This document shows positions 33,774 to 43,421 of a stretch of DNA of 56,833 nucleotides, in pieces. A program made the position numbers and the translations under genes. Location: NCBI GenBank assembly GCA_047921175.1, contig JBLRWQ010000012.1, positions 1 through 56,833 on the forward strand, in the 5' to 3' direction. A model generated the notes under the pieces. The model made no database searches, was not told where the DNA came from, and saw only the letters and a list, made by a program, of their open reading frames with translations. Numbering within the stretch: the first letter of the stretch is position 1; the number at the start of each line of letters is the position of its first letter. Origin of the DNA: T1Sed10-7 sp047921175 (lineage in GTDB: Bacteria > Actinomycetota > Nitriliruptoria > Nitriliruptorales > Nitriliruptoraceae).

Positions 33774-35209
33774 CGTGGGAGCAGCTCCTTCCAGAGGGGC
33801 CGGAACGCCTCCACGAGGGAGACGAACCGTCGGTAACGTTGGTCAAGCTCCTCGCTGGCCGGACCCGGCTCGTAGCGCCGGGCGTCGACACCTCGGTGCG
33901 CGAGTGCCTCGAACCCGGGGACAAGTGAGGCGGCACCGAGCACCCCGACGTCACCGCGCTCGTCGACGAGGACCGCCCGTCCGGTGACGTCCGCCACGAG
34001 CTGGCACCACTCGGGCCGGCTCGACCCGCCGCCGGTCAGCACGAGCGCGTCGTCGCCGGCACCGACCGCTTCCAGGCCGTGCCGCAACGAGAAGGTGATG
34101 CCCTCCACGGTGGCCCGGCCGATCCCGGCGCACGTGCTGTGTCGCGTGAGCCCCAGGATCGCTCCGGTGGCGTCCGGGGCCAGGAACGGGGCCCGCTCAC
34201 CGGCGAGGTACGGCAGCAACACGATCCCCTGGTCCACCCCGGCGATATCGTCCCAGAACCGGTCGTAGCGGTCCTCGCCGTCGTAGCTGTGCAGGTCGAG
34301 GAACCACTCCAGCGTGGTCGTGCCCGACATCGCACCCATGATCCGGAGGAAGCGGTCGGAGCCGGGGAGGCGGACGGTCGCCCCCGCCGGCTCCCGGTCC
34401 AGCGGGGCGTGGTCGCTGATGGCGACCGTGGTCGCCGTGGTGCCGAGCACCGCCAGGGCATCCCCGGGCGCCGACAGGCCGAGCCCGCGGACCATGGCCG
34501 CGAGATCGAGGCACCCGACGATCACGGGCGTGCCGGCCGGCAGCCCGGTGGCCTCGGCCGCGGTCGACGTCAGCGGCGCGAGGATCTCGCCCGGGGTGCG
34601 CACCGGCGGTAGCAGGTCCGCGAGCCCGTCACAGCCGAGCGCGTGCACCAGCGCCGGATCGTGCGTCCCGGTTGCCAGATCCAGGAACGGGATGGTCCCG
34701 TCGGTGACGTCGGTGGCGTGCACACCGGTGAGCTGGTAGCTGATCCAGTCCTTGGCCGTCCCCACGCTGGCCGTGTCCCTGAGCGCATCCGGGTCGGTGC
34801 CGACCAACCAGCGCCACAGGGCCGCCGAGGTCCCCGGCCACAGGACCGTCCCGGTGGCCCGGAAATGGCGCTCGATGGTCCCGTCCGCCTCCCAGGAACC
34901 CACCACCTCGGCGGGCTCGGTGGCGTTCCACAGGTACGCACGCTGGGGCTGGCCGTCCCGGTCGATCCGCCACAGCCCGTCCCCCTGCCCGGTGACCACC
35001 ACGCCCGCGAGCGCGGGTGGGGCCCCGGCGGCGACCTCGGCGAGCACCTGCCGGACAGCCTCCCACTGGCCCATCGCATCCACGCCGGGCGCGCGGTCGG
35101 CGGGGGCGGGGAGCGCCGCCCGGGCGAGCACCGTGCCGTCGGAGGCCAACCGCAGGGCCTTGATCATCGAGGTACCGACGTCGACAGCGACGACCTGGTC
35201 ACAGGGCAT
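33770..35209 (-). CDS. FGGY-family carbohydrate kinase
   Basis: A 479-residue sugar kinase of the xylulokinase/glycerol kinase family. The N-terminal phosphate loop is AVDVGTSMIKA, the catalytic aspartate lies in VGCLDLAAM, and the adenosine motif is LTGGGSSRPEWCQ. Substrates in this family are ketopentoses, polyols or branched ketoses. ATG 35209 has GGAGG six bases upstream. The start overlaps the end of the molybdoenzyme gene by 11 bases, so the two are tightly coupled. Confidence 0.88.
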   Translation of the reverse strand: MPCDQVVAVDVGTSMIKALRLASDGTVLARAALPAPADRAPGVDAMGQWEAVRQVLAEVAAGAPPALAGVVVTGQGDGLWRIDRDGQPQRAYLWNATEPAEVVGSWEADGTIERHFRATGTVLWPGTSAALWRWLVGTDPDALRDTASVGTAKDWISYQLTGVHATDVTDGTIPFLDLATGTHDPALVHALGCDGLADLLPPVRTPGEILAPLTSTAAEATGLPAGTPVIVGCLDLAAMVRGLGLSAPGDALAVLGTTATTVAISDHAPLDREPAGATVRLPGSDRFLRIMGAMSGTTTLEWFLDLHSYDGEDRYDRFWDDIAGVDQGIVLLPYLAGERAPFLAPDATGAILGLTRHSTCAGIGRATVEGITFSLRHGLEAVGAGDDALVLTGGGSSRPEWCQLVADVTGRAVLVDERGDVGVLGAASLVPGFEALAHRGVDARRYEPGPASEELDQRYRRFVSLVEAFRPLWKELLPR

Positions 35210-37481
35210 GGTCATCCTCCAGCGCAGGGGGGCCGTGCGGGATCGGGGGCGGGGCGTCGCTGGCCCGTTCGAGCCGAACGAGGCAGGTGTGCGCGCTGGT
35301 GGCCTGCCCCCAGGTCGAGGTGCCGACGTCGCGCGTGAGCGCGTTCGGGTTCCCGCGACGGCACACGCCGGTGTCCGGGTCGGGGTCCCACCAGGCACCC
35401 GTGGGTAGGACGGCGACGCCGGGGCGCACCCGTGTCGTGGAGGCCAGGGCGGCGTAGCAGGCGCCGCGCTCGTTCCACAGCCGCACCACGTCGCCGTCCT
35501 CGAGCCCTCGCTCGGCAGCATCCCGCGGATGAACCTCGACCACGGCCCGGCCGTTCTGCCGATGCTGTTGGACCAACGCGGACCAGTCGTACTGGCCGTG
35601 GAGCTGGTACCGAGGTTGCGGAGAGAGCAGGTGGAGCTCGTCCGGCGCCGCGGTCCCGAGCCATTCCGCAGGGGGATGCCAGCTCGGGTGCGCCGGCAGT
35701 CCGGGGCCCGCCGCGGGATCGATCACCAGCTCCACCCGGCCGCTCGGGGTGGGCAGGGGTGCGCGCTGCGGGTCCGTCAGGAAGGCGGTGATGCGGTCCC
35801 GGTCGGTGGTGACCGGCCGTCGCTCGATGATGCCGCGGCGTCGGAACTCGGCCTCGGTCGGCAGGCTCGGATCCTGGTCACGGATGCGTTCGTAGAGCCA
35901 GGACAGCCACGCGTCCACGTCACGGCCCTCGGTGAAGCGCGCCGCGACCCCGAGCCGCTCGGCCAGTCCTGCGAAGATGGCGTGGTCGTCACGCGCTTCG
36001 CCGGGCGGCGGCACGGCCGGGTCCATCGCCACCAGCACCTCGTCGGTGCTGCCGCCGCCGAGGTCCCGTCGCTCCGCAGGCAGCGTGGTCGGCAGCACGA
36101 TGTCGGCACGCCGGGCGGTGGCGGTCCAGACCGGCTCGTGGACGATGACGGTCTCCGGTGCCGCCCAGGCGCGCTCCAGGCGGTGCAGGTCCTGATGGTG
36201 GTGGAACGGGTTACCGCCGGCCCAGTACACCAGCGCGAGGTGCGGGTAGCTGCGTTCCTGCCCGTCGTGGAGGTAGCGACCGCCCGGGGTGAGCAACGCA
36301 TCCGCGATGCGCGCGACCGGGATGCGCTCGCTGATCGGGTTCGGCCCTCCGGCCGGGAGCGCCGGGGCCGCCGGCCCGCAGACCGGGGCACCGACCGAGC
36401 CCATCGAGCCGTACCCGAACCCGAGCCCCGCACCGGGCAGGTGCCACTGCCCGAGGGCGGTGGCGAGCGCGAGGCCGGCCCACAGCGCGTGCTCGCCCCG
36501 GTCCGTGCGCTGCAGCGACCAGGTCAGGTTCAGCATCGTTCGGTGCTGGACGACCTCCTCGGCCAGCGCGCGGATCGAGGTGGTGGGCAGCCCGGAGCGG
36601 GCCGCCGCCCAGGCCGGCCCGCGGACGATCCCATCCGCTTCCCCGGACAGATGAGCGCGCAGCAGCTCGGTACCCGACGCCCGACGTGCCCATCCGTCGA
36701 GATCGATCGCCCCCTCGGCGACCAGGTGGTGGAGCATGCCGAGCAGCACCGCCGCATCGGTCCCGGGGCGCAACGGCAGCCAGCGTGCCCGGAGCTGCTC
36801 GTCCAGTTCGGTGCGGACCGGGGAGACCGAGACGAAACGGCAGCCGCGCTCGGCGGCCCTCCGGAGCCCCGCACGCAGGTGGTGGCGACCGCCTCCGCCA
36901 CTGACGATCTGCTGGTTGGCGCTGGGAAGGCCACCGAAGGAGACGAACCGCTCGGTGTGCTCGGCGATCTCGGCGAGCGGATCGGCGGCGCGCAACACCT
37001 GCTTGACGTCCAGGCCGGTGACCCTCGGCAACACCGCCTCGGCCGCGCCGTGGGAGTAGGTTCCCTCGGAGGCGACGAAGCCACCGAGCAGGGTCAGGAA
37101 CCGCTTGAGCTGGCTCTGCGCGTGGTGGAACCGTCCCGCGCTCGCCCAGCCGTATGACCCGGCGAAGATCGCGCCGTTGCCGTACAGCGTCCGGACCCGG
37201 TCGAGCTCAGCGGCGACCAGGTCGAGCGCCCGGTCCCAGGAGACCTCGACGAGAGGTTCCCGGCCGCGGGCGGCGCCGGCAGTACCGGGCCCATGCTGGA
37301 GCCAGGAGCGCCGCACCGCCGGCCGCAGTACCCGGGGTGGGATGGGTTCGGCGAGCGCGGCGCCCAGCGGTGAAGGATCGGGGTCGTCGAGCAGGGGCTC
37401 GACCCCCGTCACGCGCGCCCCGTCGGAACGCAGCGCGTAGGCCCCCCAGTGCGACAGGCTGGCCGTGCGCTGGGGAGACAC
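35199..37481 (-). CDS. Molybdopterin oxidoreductase, BisC/DMSO-reductase type
   Basis: A 760-residue molybdenum enzyme of the DMSO reductase family. Its start SHWGAYAL and DDPDPSPLG are those of BisC/TorA/DorA proteins. The active-site Trp is in SYGWASAGRFHH (W112), and the molybdenum-ligand Ser is in GTYSHGAAEA (S143). There is no Cys iron-sulfur motif, no Tat signal and no redox-partner gene nearby, so it is probably a cytosolic BisC-like enzyme that reduces an S- or N-oxide or oxidises an organic substrate. GTG 37481 starts three bases after the permease stop. Its place inside a sugar operon, overlapping the kinase gene, is unusual. Confidence 0.88.
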   Translation of the reverse strand: MSPQRTASLSHWGAYALRSDGARVTGVEPLLDDPDPSPLGAALAEPIPPRVLRPAVRRSWLQHGPGTAGAARGREPLVEVSWDRALDLVAAELDRVRTLYGNGAIFAGSYGWASAGRFHHAQSQLKRFLTLLGGFVASEGTYSHGAAEAVLPRVTGLDVKQVLRAADPLAEIAEHTERFVSFGGLPSANQQIVSGGGGRHHLRAGLRRAAERGCRFVSVSPVRTELDEQLRARWLPLRPGTDAAVLLGMLHHLVAEGAIDLDGWARRASGTELLRAHLSGEADGIVRGPAWAAARSGLPTTSIRALAEEVVQHRTMLNLTWSLQRTDRGEHALWAGLALATALGQWHLPGAGLGFGYGSMGSVGAPVCGPAAPALPAGGPNPISERIPVARIADALLTPGGRYLHDGQERSYPHLALVYWAGGNPFHHHQDLHRLERAWAAPETVIVHEPVWTATARRADIVLPTTLPAERRDLGGGSTDEVLVAMDPAVPPPGEARDDHAIFAGLAERLGVAARFTEGRDVDAWLSWLYERIRDQDPSLPTEAEFRRRGIIERRPVTTDRDRITAFLTDPQRAPLPTPSGRVELVIDPAAGPGLPAHPSWHPPAEWLGTAAPDELHLLSPQPRYQLHGQYDWSALVQQHRQNGRAVVEVHPRDAAERGLEDGDVVRLWNERGACYAALASTTRVRPGVAVLPTGAWWDPDPDTGVCRRGNPNALTRDVGTSTWGQATSAHTCLVRLERASDAPPPIPHGPPALEDDHAL

Positions 37482-37484
37482 CGG

Positions 37485-38486
37485 TCAGTCCCCCTGCCGG
37501 TGCGCGGCACGCTTGGCGACCGCGAAGGCCAACGCCAGGGCGACGACCAGGATCCCGCCGCGCAGGGCCGCCTTGAGGTTGAAGTCCAGCCCCAGCAGGT
37601 CGAGCCCGTTGCCGAGCACACCGAGGAAGAGCACCCCGACGAGGGTCCCCGGCACGTTGGGGCGGTACCGCGGGTGCATCGAGGCCCCGATGAACACCGA
37701 GGCGATCGCGTCCAGGAGGTAGGCGAACCCGGCGTTGGGGGTGTAGATGCGCAGCCCGGAGCTGAGGATGATGCCCCCGATGGAGGCCGTGACCCCGGAG
37801 AGGATGAACACCAGGGCGCGGTACCGGCGGGTCCGGATACCCGCGATGCGTGCGGCGGAGTCCTGGAGCCCCATGGCATCGATGCGAGCCCCGTGGGTGG
37901 TGCGTTCGAGCACGACGAAGAAGACCGCCAGGACGAGCAACCCGATGATGACCTCGTTCGGGATGCCCGCGATATCGCCCGTGGCGATCCGGTGGAACCC
38001 GTCCGGGGCATCACGGAAGCTGATGTTGGCGCCGCCGCCCGTGCCGATCTGCTGCGCGCTGCGGCCGATGAAGAAGGTCCCCAGCGTGGCCAGGAAGGGC
38101 GTGACGCCGAGACCGACGATCAGGAACGCGTTCAGGGCCCCGACGATCGCACCACCGACCAGGGCGAGGACGACCGCGAGCGCCCAGTGGAGGTCGAAGG
38201 TGAGCATGGCGGCGATCGCGAACCAGGCCCCGAAGTCCAGCGCCACCCCGACGGAGAGGTCGATCCCCCCCGAGGAGACCACCATGGTCATCGCCAGGGC
38301 GACGAACAGCAGGATCATGCTGCCTTCGAGCACGTTGAGCAGGTTCTGCGGGGTCAGGAACACCGACGTCGTGATGGTGAAGGTCACGATGAGCGCGGCG
38401 AAGCCGGCCAGGAAGGCGTACTGCATCAGCCACGACGTGACGGAGCGGCGTGCGGACGTCGGTCGCACCTCGACGTGCTCGCTCAT
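37485..38486 (-). CDS. Sugar ABC transporter permease (RbsC/XylH type)
   Basis: A 333-residue inner-membrane permease of the CUT2 (ribose/xylose/AI-2) family with eight to ten helices. The diagnostic EAA-like loop is MVVSSGGIDLSVGV. It overlaps the other permease gene by four bases; two different permeases indicate a heterodimeric channel, as in AI-2 and some pentose systems. Confidence 0.88.
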   Translation of the reverse strand: MSEHVEVRPTSARRSVTSWLMQYAFLAGFAALIVTFTITTSVFLTPQNLLNVLEGSMILLFVALAMTMVVSSGGIDLSVGVALDFGAWFAIAAMLTFDLHWALAVVLALVGGAIVGALNAFLIVGLGVTPFLATLGTFFIGRSAQQIGTGGGANISFRDAPDGFHRIATGDIAGIPNEVIIGLLVLAVFFVVLERTTHGARIDAMGLQDSAARIAGIRTRRYRALVFILSGVTASIGGIILSSGLRIYTPNAGFAYLLDAIASVFIGASMHPRYRPNVPGTLVGVLFLGVLGNGLDLLGLDFNLKAALRGGILVVALALAFAVAKRAAHRQGD

Positions 38487-39487
38487 GACCGCTCCCGGTT
38501 CTGCAGCGCCGCGGACGCGACGACGACCAGGATCAGCACACCCTTCATGCCATCGACCCAGGAGTTGTCGATCCGCAGCAGGATGAGTCCGTTCGACAGC
38601 AAGGCGACCAGCACGGCCCCGAGCAGTGCGCCGGGGACGGTGACGACGTTGCGCGGCGAGAACGTCGCGCCGAGGAAGGTGGCGAGGACCATGTCGATCA
38701 TCAGCCGCTCGTCGATGCCTGGCGACATCCCCGACCCACGCGCCGTGAGGGCGATCGCTGCCACCGATGCGGCCAACCCTCCGAGCAGGAAGGTGCTCGC
38801 GATGTACGGCCGGGGCCGGATCCCGGAGGTCTCCGCGGCGTCACGGTTGCCACCCACCGCCTGGATCCGCATCCCGTAGGGGGTGCGGTGCAGCAGGAAG
38901 GCGAAGCCCGCGAAAGCGAGCAGCATCAGGACCACGACCATCGGGATGCCGAGCAGTCGCTCGTCACGGACGAACAGGATGGTGGGATGGTCCACGTTGA
39001 TGCGGCGGTTCTCCGTCAGGACCCGCACCACTCCGACGACCGTGGCATAGGTCGCGAGCGTGCTCAGGATCGAGGTCAGCCCGACCACGGTGATGAGGAA
39101 GGCGTTGACCACTCCCACCACCAGAGCCGCCATCGCGGCGAGGAGGAACGCCCGCGGCAGCCCCGCGCCCGCGTTGGTGAGTTGGTCACTGAGGATCGCG
39201 GTCGCCAGGGCGGCGCCGGCAGGGATGGAGAGGTCGATGCCGCCAGCGACGACATCGTCCCCACCTCCCATCACCACGGCTGCGAGCCCGAAGGACACGA
39301 TCGCGATCGGTGCGGCCTGTACGAGACTGGAAAGCAGGTTCGTCGACGAGAGGAAGGCCGAGGACTGCGACGCGATGTACACGAGCACGATGCCGAACAT
39401 CACCAGCGGTCCGCGGCGCAGGAGCGCGCGCCGCACCCGGCGGAAGGTGGTCGCCCGGGGCGCGGTCGTCTGCTGGGACGCGGCCAT
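38483..39487 (-). CDS. Sugar ABC transporter permease (RbsC/XylH type)
   Basis: A 334-residue CUT2 permease with GGIDLSIPAGAALA as the family signature and a similar helix pattern to its neighbour, from which it differs widely in sequence. ATG 39487 shares one base with the ATPase stop (TGATG), with GGAGG upstream. It is the second half of the import channel. Confidence 0.88.
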   Translation of the reverse strand: MAASQQTTAPRATTFRRVRRALLRRGPLVMFGIVLVYIASQSSAFLSSTNLLSSLVQAAPIAIVSFGLAAVVMGGGDDVVAGGIDLSIPAGAALATAILSDQLTNAGAGLPRAFLLAAMAALVVGVVNAFLITVVGLTSILSTLATYATVVGVVRVLTENRRINVDHPTILFVRDERLLGIPMVVVLMLLAFAGFAFLLHRTPYGMRIQAVGGNRDAAETSGIRPRPYIASTFLLGGLAASVAAIALTARGSGMSPGIDERLMIDMVLATFLGATFSPRNVVTVPGALLGAVLVALLSNGLILLRIDNSWVDGMKGVLILVVVASAALQNRERS

Positions 39488-41058
39488 CACGCCTCCTCCT
39501 GGTCGCTCGCGGTCCGTGGTGGCGCGACGTCGGACGGAGGCTGGCCGGCGCTCCCGGTCGTCAGGGCGACGAGTTCGTCGAGCGTGAGGTCGGCGGCCTG
39601 GACGTCGGCGACGATCCGGCCGCGCAGCAGCACGATGATGCGGTCGCAGACCCCGAGCAGCTCCGCGGAGTCGTTGGAGGAGACCAGGAGCGCGGCGCCC
39701 GCGTGGGCGAGGTCGGCCATGAGCCGGTAGATCTCCGCCTTCGCGCCGACGTCGACACCCACGGTGGGCTCGTCAAGCACGAGGATGTCCGCAGCCGCCG
39801 CGAGCCAGCGCCCGAGCACGACCTTCTGCTGGTTGCCACCGCTCAGCAGCCGGACGGTGACCCGCGGGTCGCCCGGGCGCACGTCCATCCGGTCGATGAG
39901 CTCGCGGGCACGGGTGAGGGCCGCCTCGCCGGACAACCACCCGACACGAGCGACCTGGTCCAGTGTGGCGAGGTTGATGTTGCCTGAGACGTCGAGATCG
40001 AGGACCAGCCCATCGTTGCGACGGTCGCGAGGAACCAAGGCCACACCGCGGTCGAGCGCATCGGCGGGGCTGTGGACCCGCGCCGGGGCCCCGTCGACGA
40101 GCAGCTGACCACCGTGCACGCGATGGAGCCCGACGATCGTGTCGACCAGCTCCTCACGCCCGGAACCGAGCAGCCCTGCCAGCCCGACGATCTCGCCGTG
40201 ATGCACGGCCAGCGACACGTCCTCGAAGCGGCGCCCATCACCGAGCCCCTCGAGCTGCAGCGCCGGCGCACCCAACTCGGGAGCGGTGCGCTCCGGGAAC
40301 AGCTGGTCGAGCTCGCGGCCGATCATCAACCGGATCAGCTCGCGCTCGCTGGCCGCGGCAACCTGGTCCACGACGCCGACGTCGCGGCCGTTGCGGAAGA
40401 CGGTGACCCGGTCGCAGATGGCCGTGATCTCCGCCAGGTAGTGGGACACGTAGAGGATCGCGATCCCGGCCCGCTTGAGACCCTCGATCGCCGCGAAGAC
40501 CCGCTCCACCTCGGCGGCAGCGAGCGGCGCCGTGGGCTCGTCGAACACCACCAGCCGGGCCTGACCATCGATCAGGGCCCGCGCGACCTGGACCAGCTTG
40601 CGCTCCGCCGGGCCAAGATCCCGGATCAGCGTGCGTCCGTCGATGCGCGCACCCAGGTGCTCGGCCAGGAAGCCCTCGGCCCGCTCGCGCATCTGGCGAC
40701 GTCGCAGACCGAACGGCCCGGCCAGCTCGTGGGTCATGAACACCGATTCGGTGACGGTGAAGTAGGGGACGAGGTGCAACTCCTGGTGGATGAAGCGCAC
40801 GCCGTGCTCGTGTACCGCAGGGGGCGTGAGGTGCTCGATCGGCTTCCCGCCGACCACGACCTCACCGGCGTCGCGTTCGTAGACCCCGGCGAGCACCTTG
40901 ATGATGGTGGACTTGCCGGCGCCGTTCTCGCCGACCAGCCCGTGCACCTCGCCGGCACGGATCGCGAGGTCCGCGCCATCCAGGGCTTGCACCCCGGGGA
41001 AGGCCTTCGAGATGCCGGTCATGCTCAGAACGACGTCGTCCTGCTGGCCCTCGATCAT
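39487..41058 (-). CDS. Sugar ABC transporter ATP-binding protein (RbsA/XylG type)
   Basis: A 523-residue ATPase with two fused ABC domains, as in all CUT2 importers. Domain 1 has Walker A GENGAGKST and Walker B LVVFDEPTAP. Domain 2 has the usual degenerate Walker A (GLLGSGREEL) with signature LSGGNQQKVVLGRWL and Walker B ILVLDEPTVG. It follows the binding-protein gene after a strong hairpin that probably lowers its expression relative to that gene. Confidence 0.92.
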   Translation of the reverse strand: MIEGQQDDVVLSMTGISKAFPGVQALDGADLAIRAGEVHGLVGENGAGKSTIIKVLAGVYERDAGEVVVGGKPIEHLTPPAVHEHGVRFIHQELHLVPYFTVTESVFMTHELAGPFGLRRRQMRERAEGFLAEHLGARIDGRTLIRDLGPAERKLVQVARALIDGQARLVVFDEPTAPLAAAEVERVFAAIEGLKRAGIAILYVSHYLAEITAICDRVTVFRNGRDVGVVDQVAAASERELIRLMIGRELDQLFPERTAPELGAPALQLEGLGDGRRFEDVSLAVHHGEIVGLAGLLGSGREELVDTIVGLHRVHGGQLLVDGAPARVHSPADALDRGVALVPRDRRNDGLVLDLDVSGNINLATLDQVARVGWLSGEAALTRARELIDRMDVRPGDPRVTVRLLSGGNQQKVVLGRWLAAAADILVLDEPTVGVDVGAKAEIYRLMADLAHAGAALLVSSNDSAELLGVCDRIIVLLRGRIVADVQAADLTLDELVALTTGSAGQPPSDVAPPRTASDQEEA

Positions 41059-41104
41059 GCGGTCACCTCAGGATCGCTCCGCAGCCATCCGGGCCCTGTG
41101 GTTC

Positions 41105-41151
41105 GGCGGCATCGGGTGGGGCACCTCGAGGGGTACCCCACCCGTGCCGCC
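41105..41151 (-). terminator. Hairpin between binding-protein and ATPase genes (attenuator)
   Basis: A 16-bp stem with a single bulged base (41105-41121 with 41136-41151) and a 14-base loop lies in the 118-base gap. Such structures in ABC operons stabilise the upstream message or end part of the transcripts, giving excess binding protein. Confidence 0.6.
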
Positions 41152-41176
41152 GGCCGCCCGGGGGGTGGCGACCGGT

Positions 41177-42280
41177 CTAGCTGCCGTAGCCGAGCGCCTC
41201 GAAGACCTCGCGGGCGCCGTCGGGCCCGAAGGCCGGGAAGACGTCCAGGTAGGACTGCTCCGGAACGTCCTCACCGTTGAGGTACTTCGCGACGTTCTGC
41301 GCGGCGATCGTGGCGATGAGGCGCGGCTGCTGCGCGACGTTGACCACGAAGGGGCTGCCGTCCTCCATCATGATCTCGAGGGTGTCCGGCCCGGCGTCGA
41401 ACGCGGAGACGACCACGTCGTCGCGCCCGGACTCCTCGATCGCCTGCACGACACCGATGGCCGGCTGGTCCCAGCAGGCGACGTGGATCGCGTCGATCTC
41501 GCCCTCGGGGTAGCGCTGGAGGAGGGTCAGGGTCTGCTGGCGTGCATCCTCGGGGGCGTTGGCGAACTCCTCGGCGAGCTCCGGCTGGAGGATCTCGATG
41601 CCCTCCTCCTCCATCACCTCGCGCCAGGAGTTGTAACGGACGCCGCAGAACTCCAGCGCCTCGCTGAAGGCGTTGAAGACCGCGACCTGGCCCTCACCGC
41701 CGAGGTACTCGGCCAGCAGCTCACCCGCAGCTCGACCACCGATCTCGCTGTCGGACTGGGAGTTGTTGATGATCCACTCCGAGTTGCGGTCCACCCCGAA
41801 GACCGGGATGTCCGCCTCGGCCAGGGCCTGCAGCTTCGGCTCGACGGCATCGTCACCGAGGATGGTGATGACGGCGTCCACACCCTCGGCGAGGAAGACG
41901 TCGTGGTTCTCTGCATGGACGGTGTTGTCCCGCCCGCCGTCCGTGGTCACGACCTCACCCCCGAGGCGCTCCACCTCGGCGATCGCGCCCTGGAAGGCCT
42001 CACGGTCCCAGAAGTGCTGGGTGCCGACGACGGCGATCCCGACCGTGTAGCCCGTCAGGGGGTACGCGTCGGGATCGATGAGGTACTGGGGGTCGATCAG
42101 GCTGTCACCGGCGGCGGCCTCCTCGTCGGCCTCATCCTCCGTGCCGTCCTCGTCGGACGCAGGGCCCTCGGTCGCGTCGTCCTCCGGCTCGGTCACATCG
42201 TCGCCGCCACATGCGCTCAAGACCAGCGCGAGGACGGCGGCGGCGGCCACCACCATCCGGGTACGGGATCGGATCCTCAT
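41177..42280 (-). CDS. Sugar ABC transporter substrate-binding lipoprotein
   Basis: A 367-residue periplasmic-binding-protein-like lipoprotein of the ribose/galactose type. The signal peptide ends in LVLSACGG (Cys24). An acidic linker (about residues 28-60, rich in D and E) precedes the two-lobe domain, with IPVFGVDRNSEW and AIHVACWDQPAIG marking the ligand cleft. GAGGGAG precedes ATG 42280. It is the first gene of the long minus-strand operon, so it supplies the import system for the pathway substrate. Confidence 0.9.
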   Translation of the reverse strand: MRIRSRTRMVVAAAAVLALVLSACGGDDVTEPEDDATEGPASDEDGTEDEADEEAAAGDSLIDPQYLIDPDAYPLTGYTVGIAVVGTQHFWDREAFQGAIAEVERLGGEVVTTDGGRDNTVHAENHDVFLAEGVDAVITILGDDAVEPKLQALAEADIPVFGVDRNSEWIINNSQSDSEIGGRAAGELLAEYLGGEGQVAVFNAFSEALEFCGVRYNSWREVMEEEGIEILQPELAEEFANAPEDARQQTLTLLQRYPEGEIDAIHVACWDQPAIGVVQAIEESGRDDVVVSAFDAGPDTLEIMMEDGSPFVVNVAQQPRLIATIAAQNVAKYLNGEDVPEQSYLDVFPAFGPDGAREVFEALGYGS

Positions 42281-42313
42281 GTTCTCCCTCTTGACCTCGG
42301 TCCATCCACCTGC

Positions 42314-42346
42314 GAACATTTGTGCACGCCCCCGGATATTGTGCAC
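42314..42346. promoter_or_regulatory. Putative SorC operators at the importer/PfkB divergent promoter
   Basis: GAACATTTGTGCA (42314-42326) matches the element found upstream of the aldolase and RuBisCO-like genes. TTGTGCAC occurs at 42320-42327 and again at 42339-42346, a spacing of 19 bases. The pair lies 34-66 bases upstream of the binding-protein gene and about 107-139 upstream of pfkB. Confidence 0.5.
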
Positions 42347-42452
42347 CCCGGCACACTACGACGGCCCTAGGACCGTGTCAAGGTGTAGCGCGTCGCAGCC
42401 GCAGCGGACGCCGCCACAGGGGGAACCCGGCGAAACCCGAACGGAGCACGCC

Positions 42453-43409
42453 ATGCCGAACGCCGCACCCGACATCGTCGTGATCGGGATCCACATCGTG
42501 GACATCCTCGGTCGCCCCGTCGAGGCCATCCCCGAGGGACAGGGGATCGCCTTCCTCGACGAGATCCGCATGACCGTCGCCGGCACCGGTGCCGGGACGG
42601 CGGTCGACCTCGCCCGGCTCGGCCGCGACGTCGCCACCTTCGGTGTGGTCGGCGACGACGAGCTGGGACGGTGGCTCCGGCACAAGATGGAGCAGGAGGG
42701 CATCGACACCGCGGGCCTGGCGATCGACCCCTCCGTCCCGACCTCGGCCACCATGCTCCCGATCCGGCCCAACGGGGAGCGACCCGCGCTGCACGTCATC
42801 GGCGCGAACGCGCTGCTGTCCCCTCATCACCTCGACTGGGACGTGATCGCGCGGGCCCGGTACCTCCACATCGGCGGGACCTCCCTCATGGAGCGACTCG
42901 ACGGTGAGCCCACCGCCGAGGTCCTCCGCCGCGCCCAGGAGCTGGGGGTCACGACCTCGCTCGACCTGATCGGCGTCCCGGCCAGCGACCACGAGGCCGT
43001 GTTCGGCCCCTGCTACCCCCACCTCGACCACTTCCTCCCCAACGAGGAGGACGCGCTCATGCTCGCCGGGGTGGACTCCCGCGAGGCGGCCATCCGGTTC
43101 TTCCACGACCGCGGGGTCGCACACACGGTGATCACCCTGGGCGCCGGGGGGGCGAGCTTCGCCGCGGCGGGTCAGCCGGAGACGGTCGTGCCCGCCTACC
43201 GCGTCGAGGTGGTCGATACGACCGGCTGCGGCGACGCCTTCTCGGCCGGCTATCTCACGGGGCTTGCCGAGGGACGCGACACCCTCGCCGCCGTCGAGCT
43301 GGGCGTCGCGGCCGGCAGCTGCGTCGCGACCGGGCTCGGCTCCGATGCCGGCCTGACCAACCGCGCTGCCCTGGATGCCTTCATGGCGACGACCGCACGA
43401 GCGGACTGA
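42453..43409 (+). CDS. PfkB-family carbohydrate kinase
   Basis: A 318-residue ribokinase-fold kinase. The N-terminal glycine motif is VAGTGAGTAVDLARLG, and the C-terminal catalytic/anion-hole motif is DTTGCGDAFSAGYL with the base Asp in GCGDAF. Substrates in this family include ribose, fructose, keto-deoxy acids and tetroses. GGAG lies eight bases before ATG 42453. It is divergent from the ABC importer and leads into the transketolase genes, so it is likely to phosphorylate a pathway intermediate in addition to the FGGY kinase. Confidence 0.88.
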   Translation: MPNAAPDIVVIGIHIVDILGRPVEAIPEGQGIAFLDEIRMTVAGTGAGTAVDLARLGRDVATFGVVGDDELGRWLRHKMEQEGIDTAGLAIDPSVPTSATMLPIRPNGERPALHVIGANALLSPHHLDWDVIARARYLHIGGTSLMERLDGEPTAEVLRRAQELGVTTSLDLIGVPASDHEAVFGPCYPHLDHFLPNEEDALMLAGVDSREAAIRFFHDRGVAHTVITLGAGGASFAAAGQPETVVPAYRVEVVDTTGCGDAFSAGYLTGLAEGRDTLAAVELGVAAGSCVATGLGSDAGLTNRAALDAFMATTARAD

Positions 43410-43421
43410 CCCCGCCCTGCA

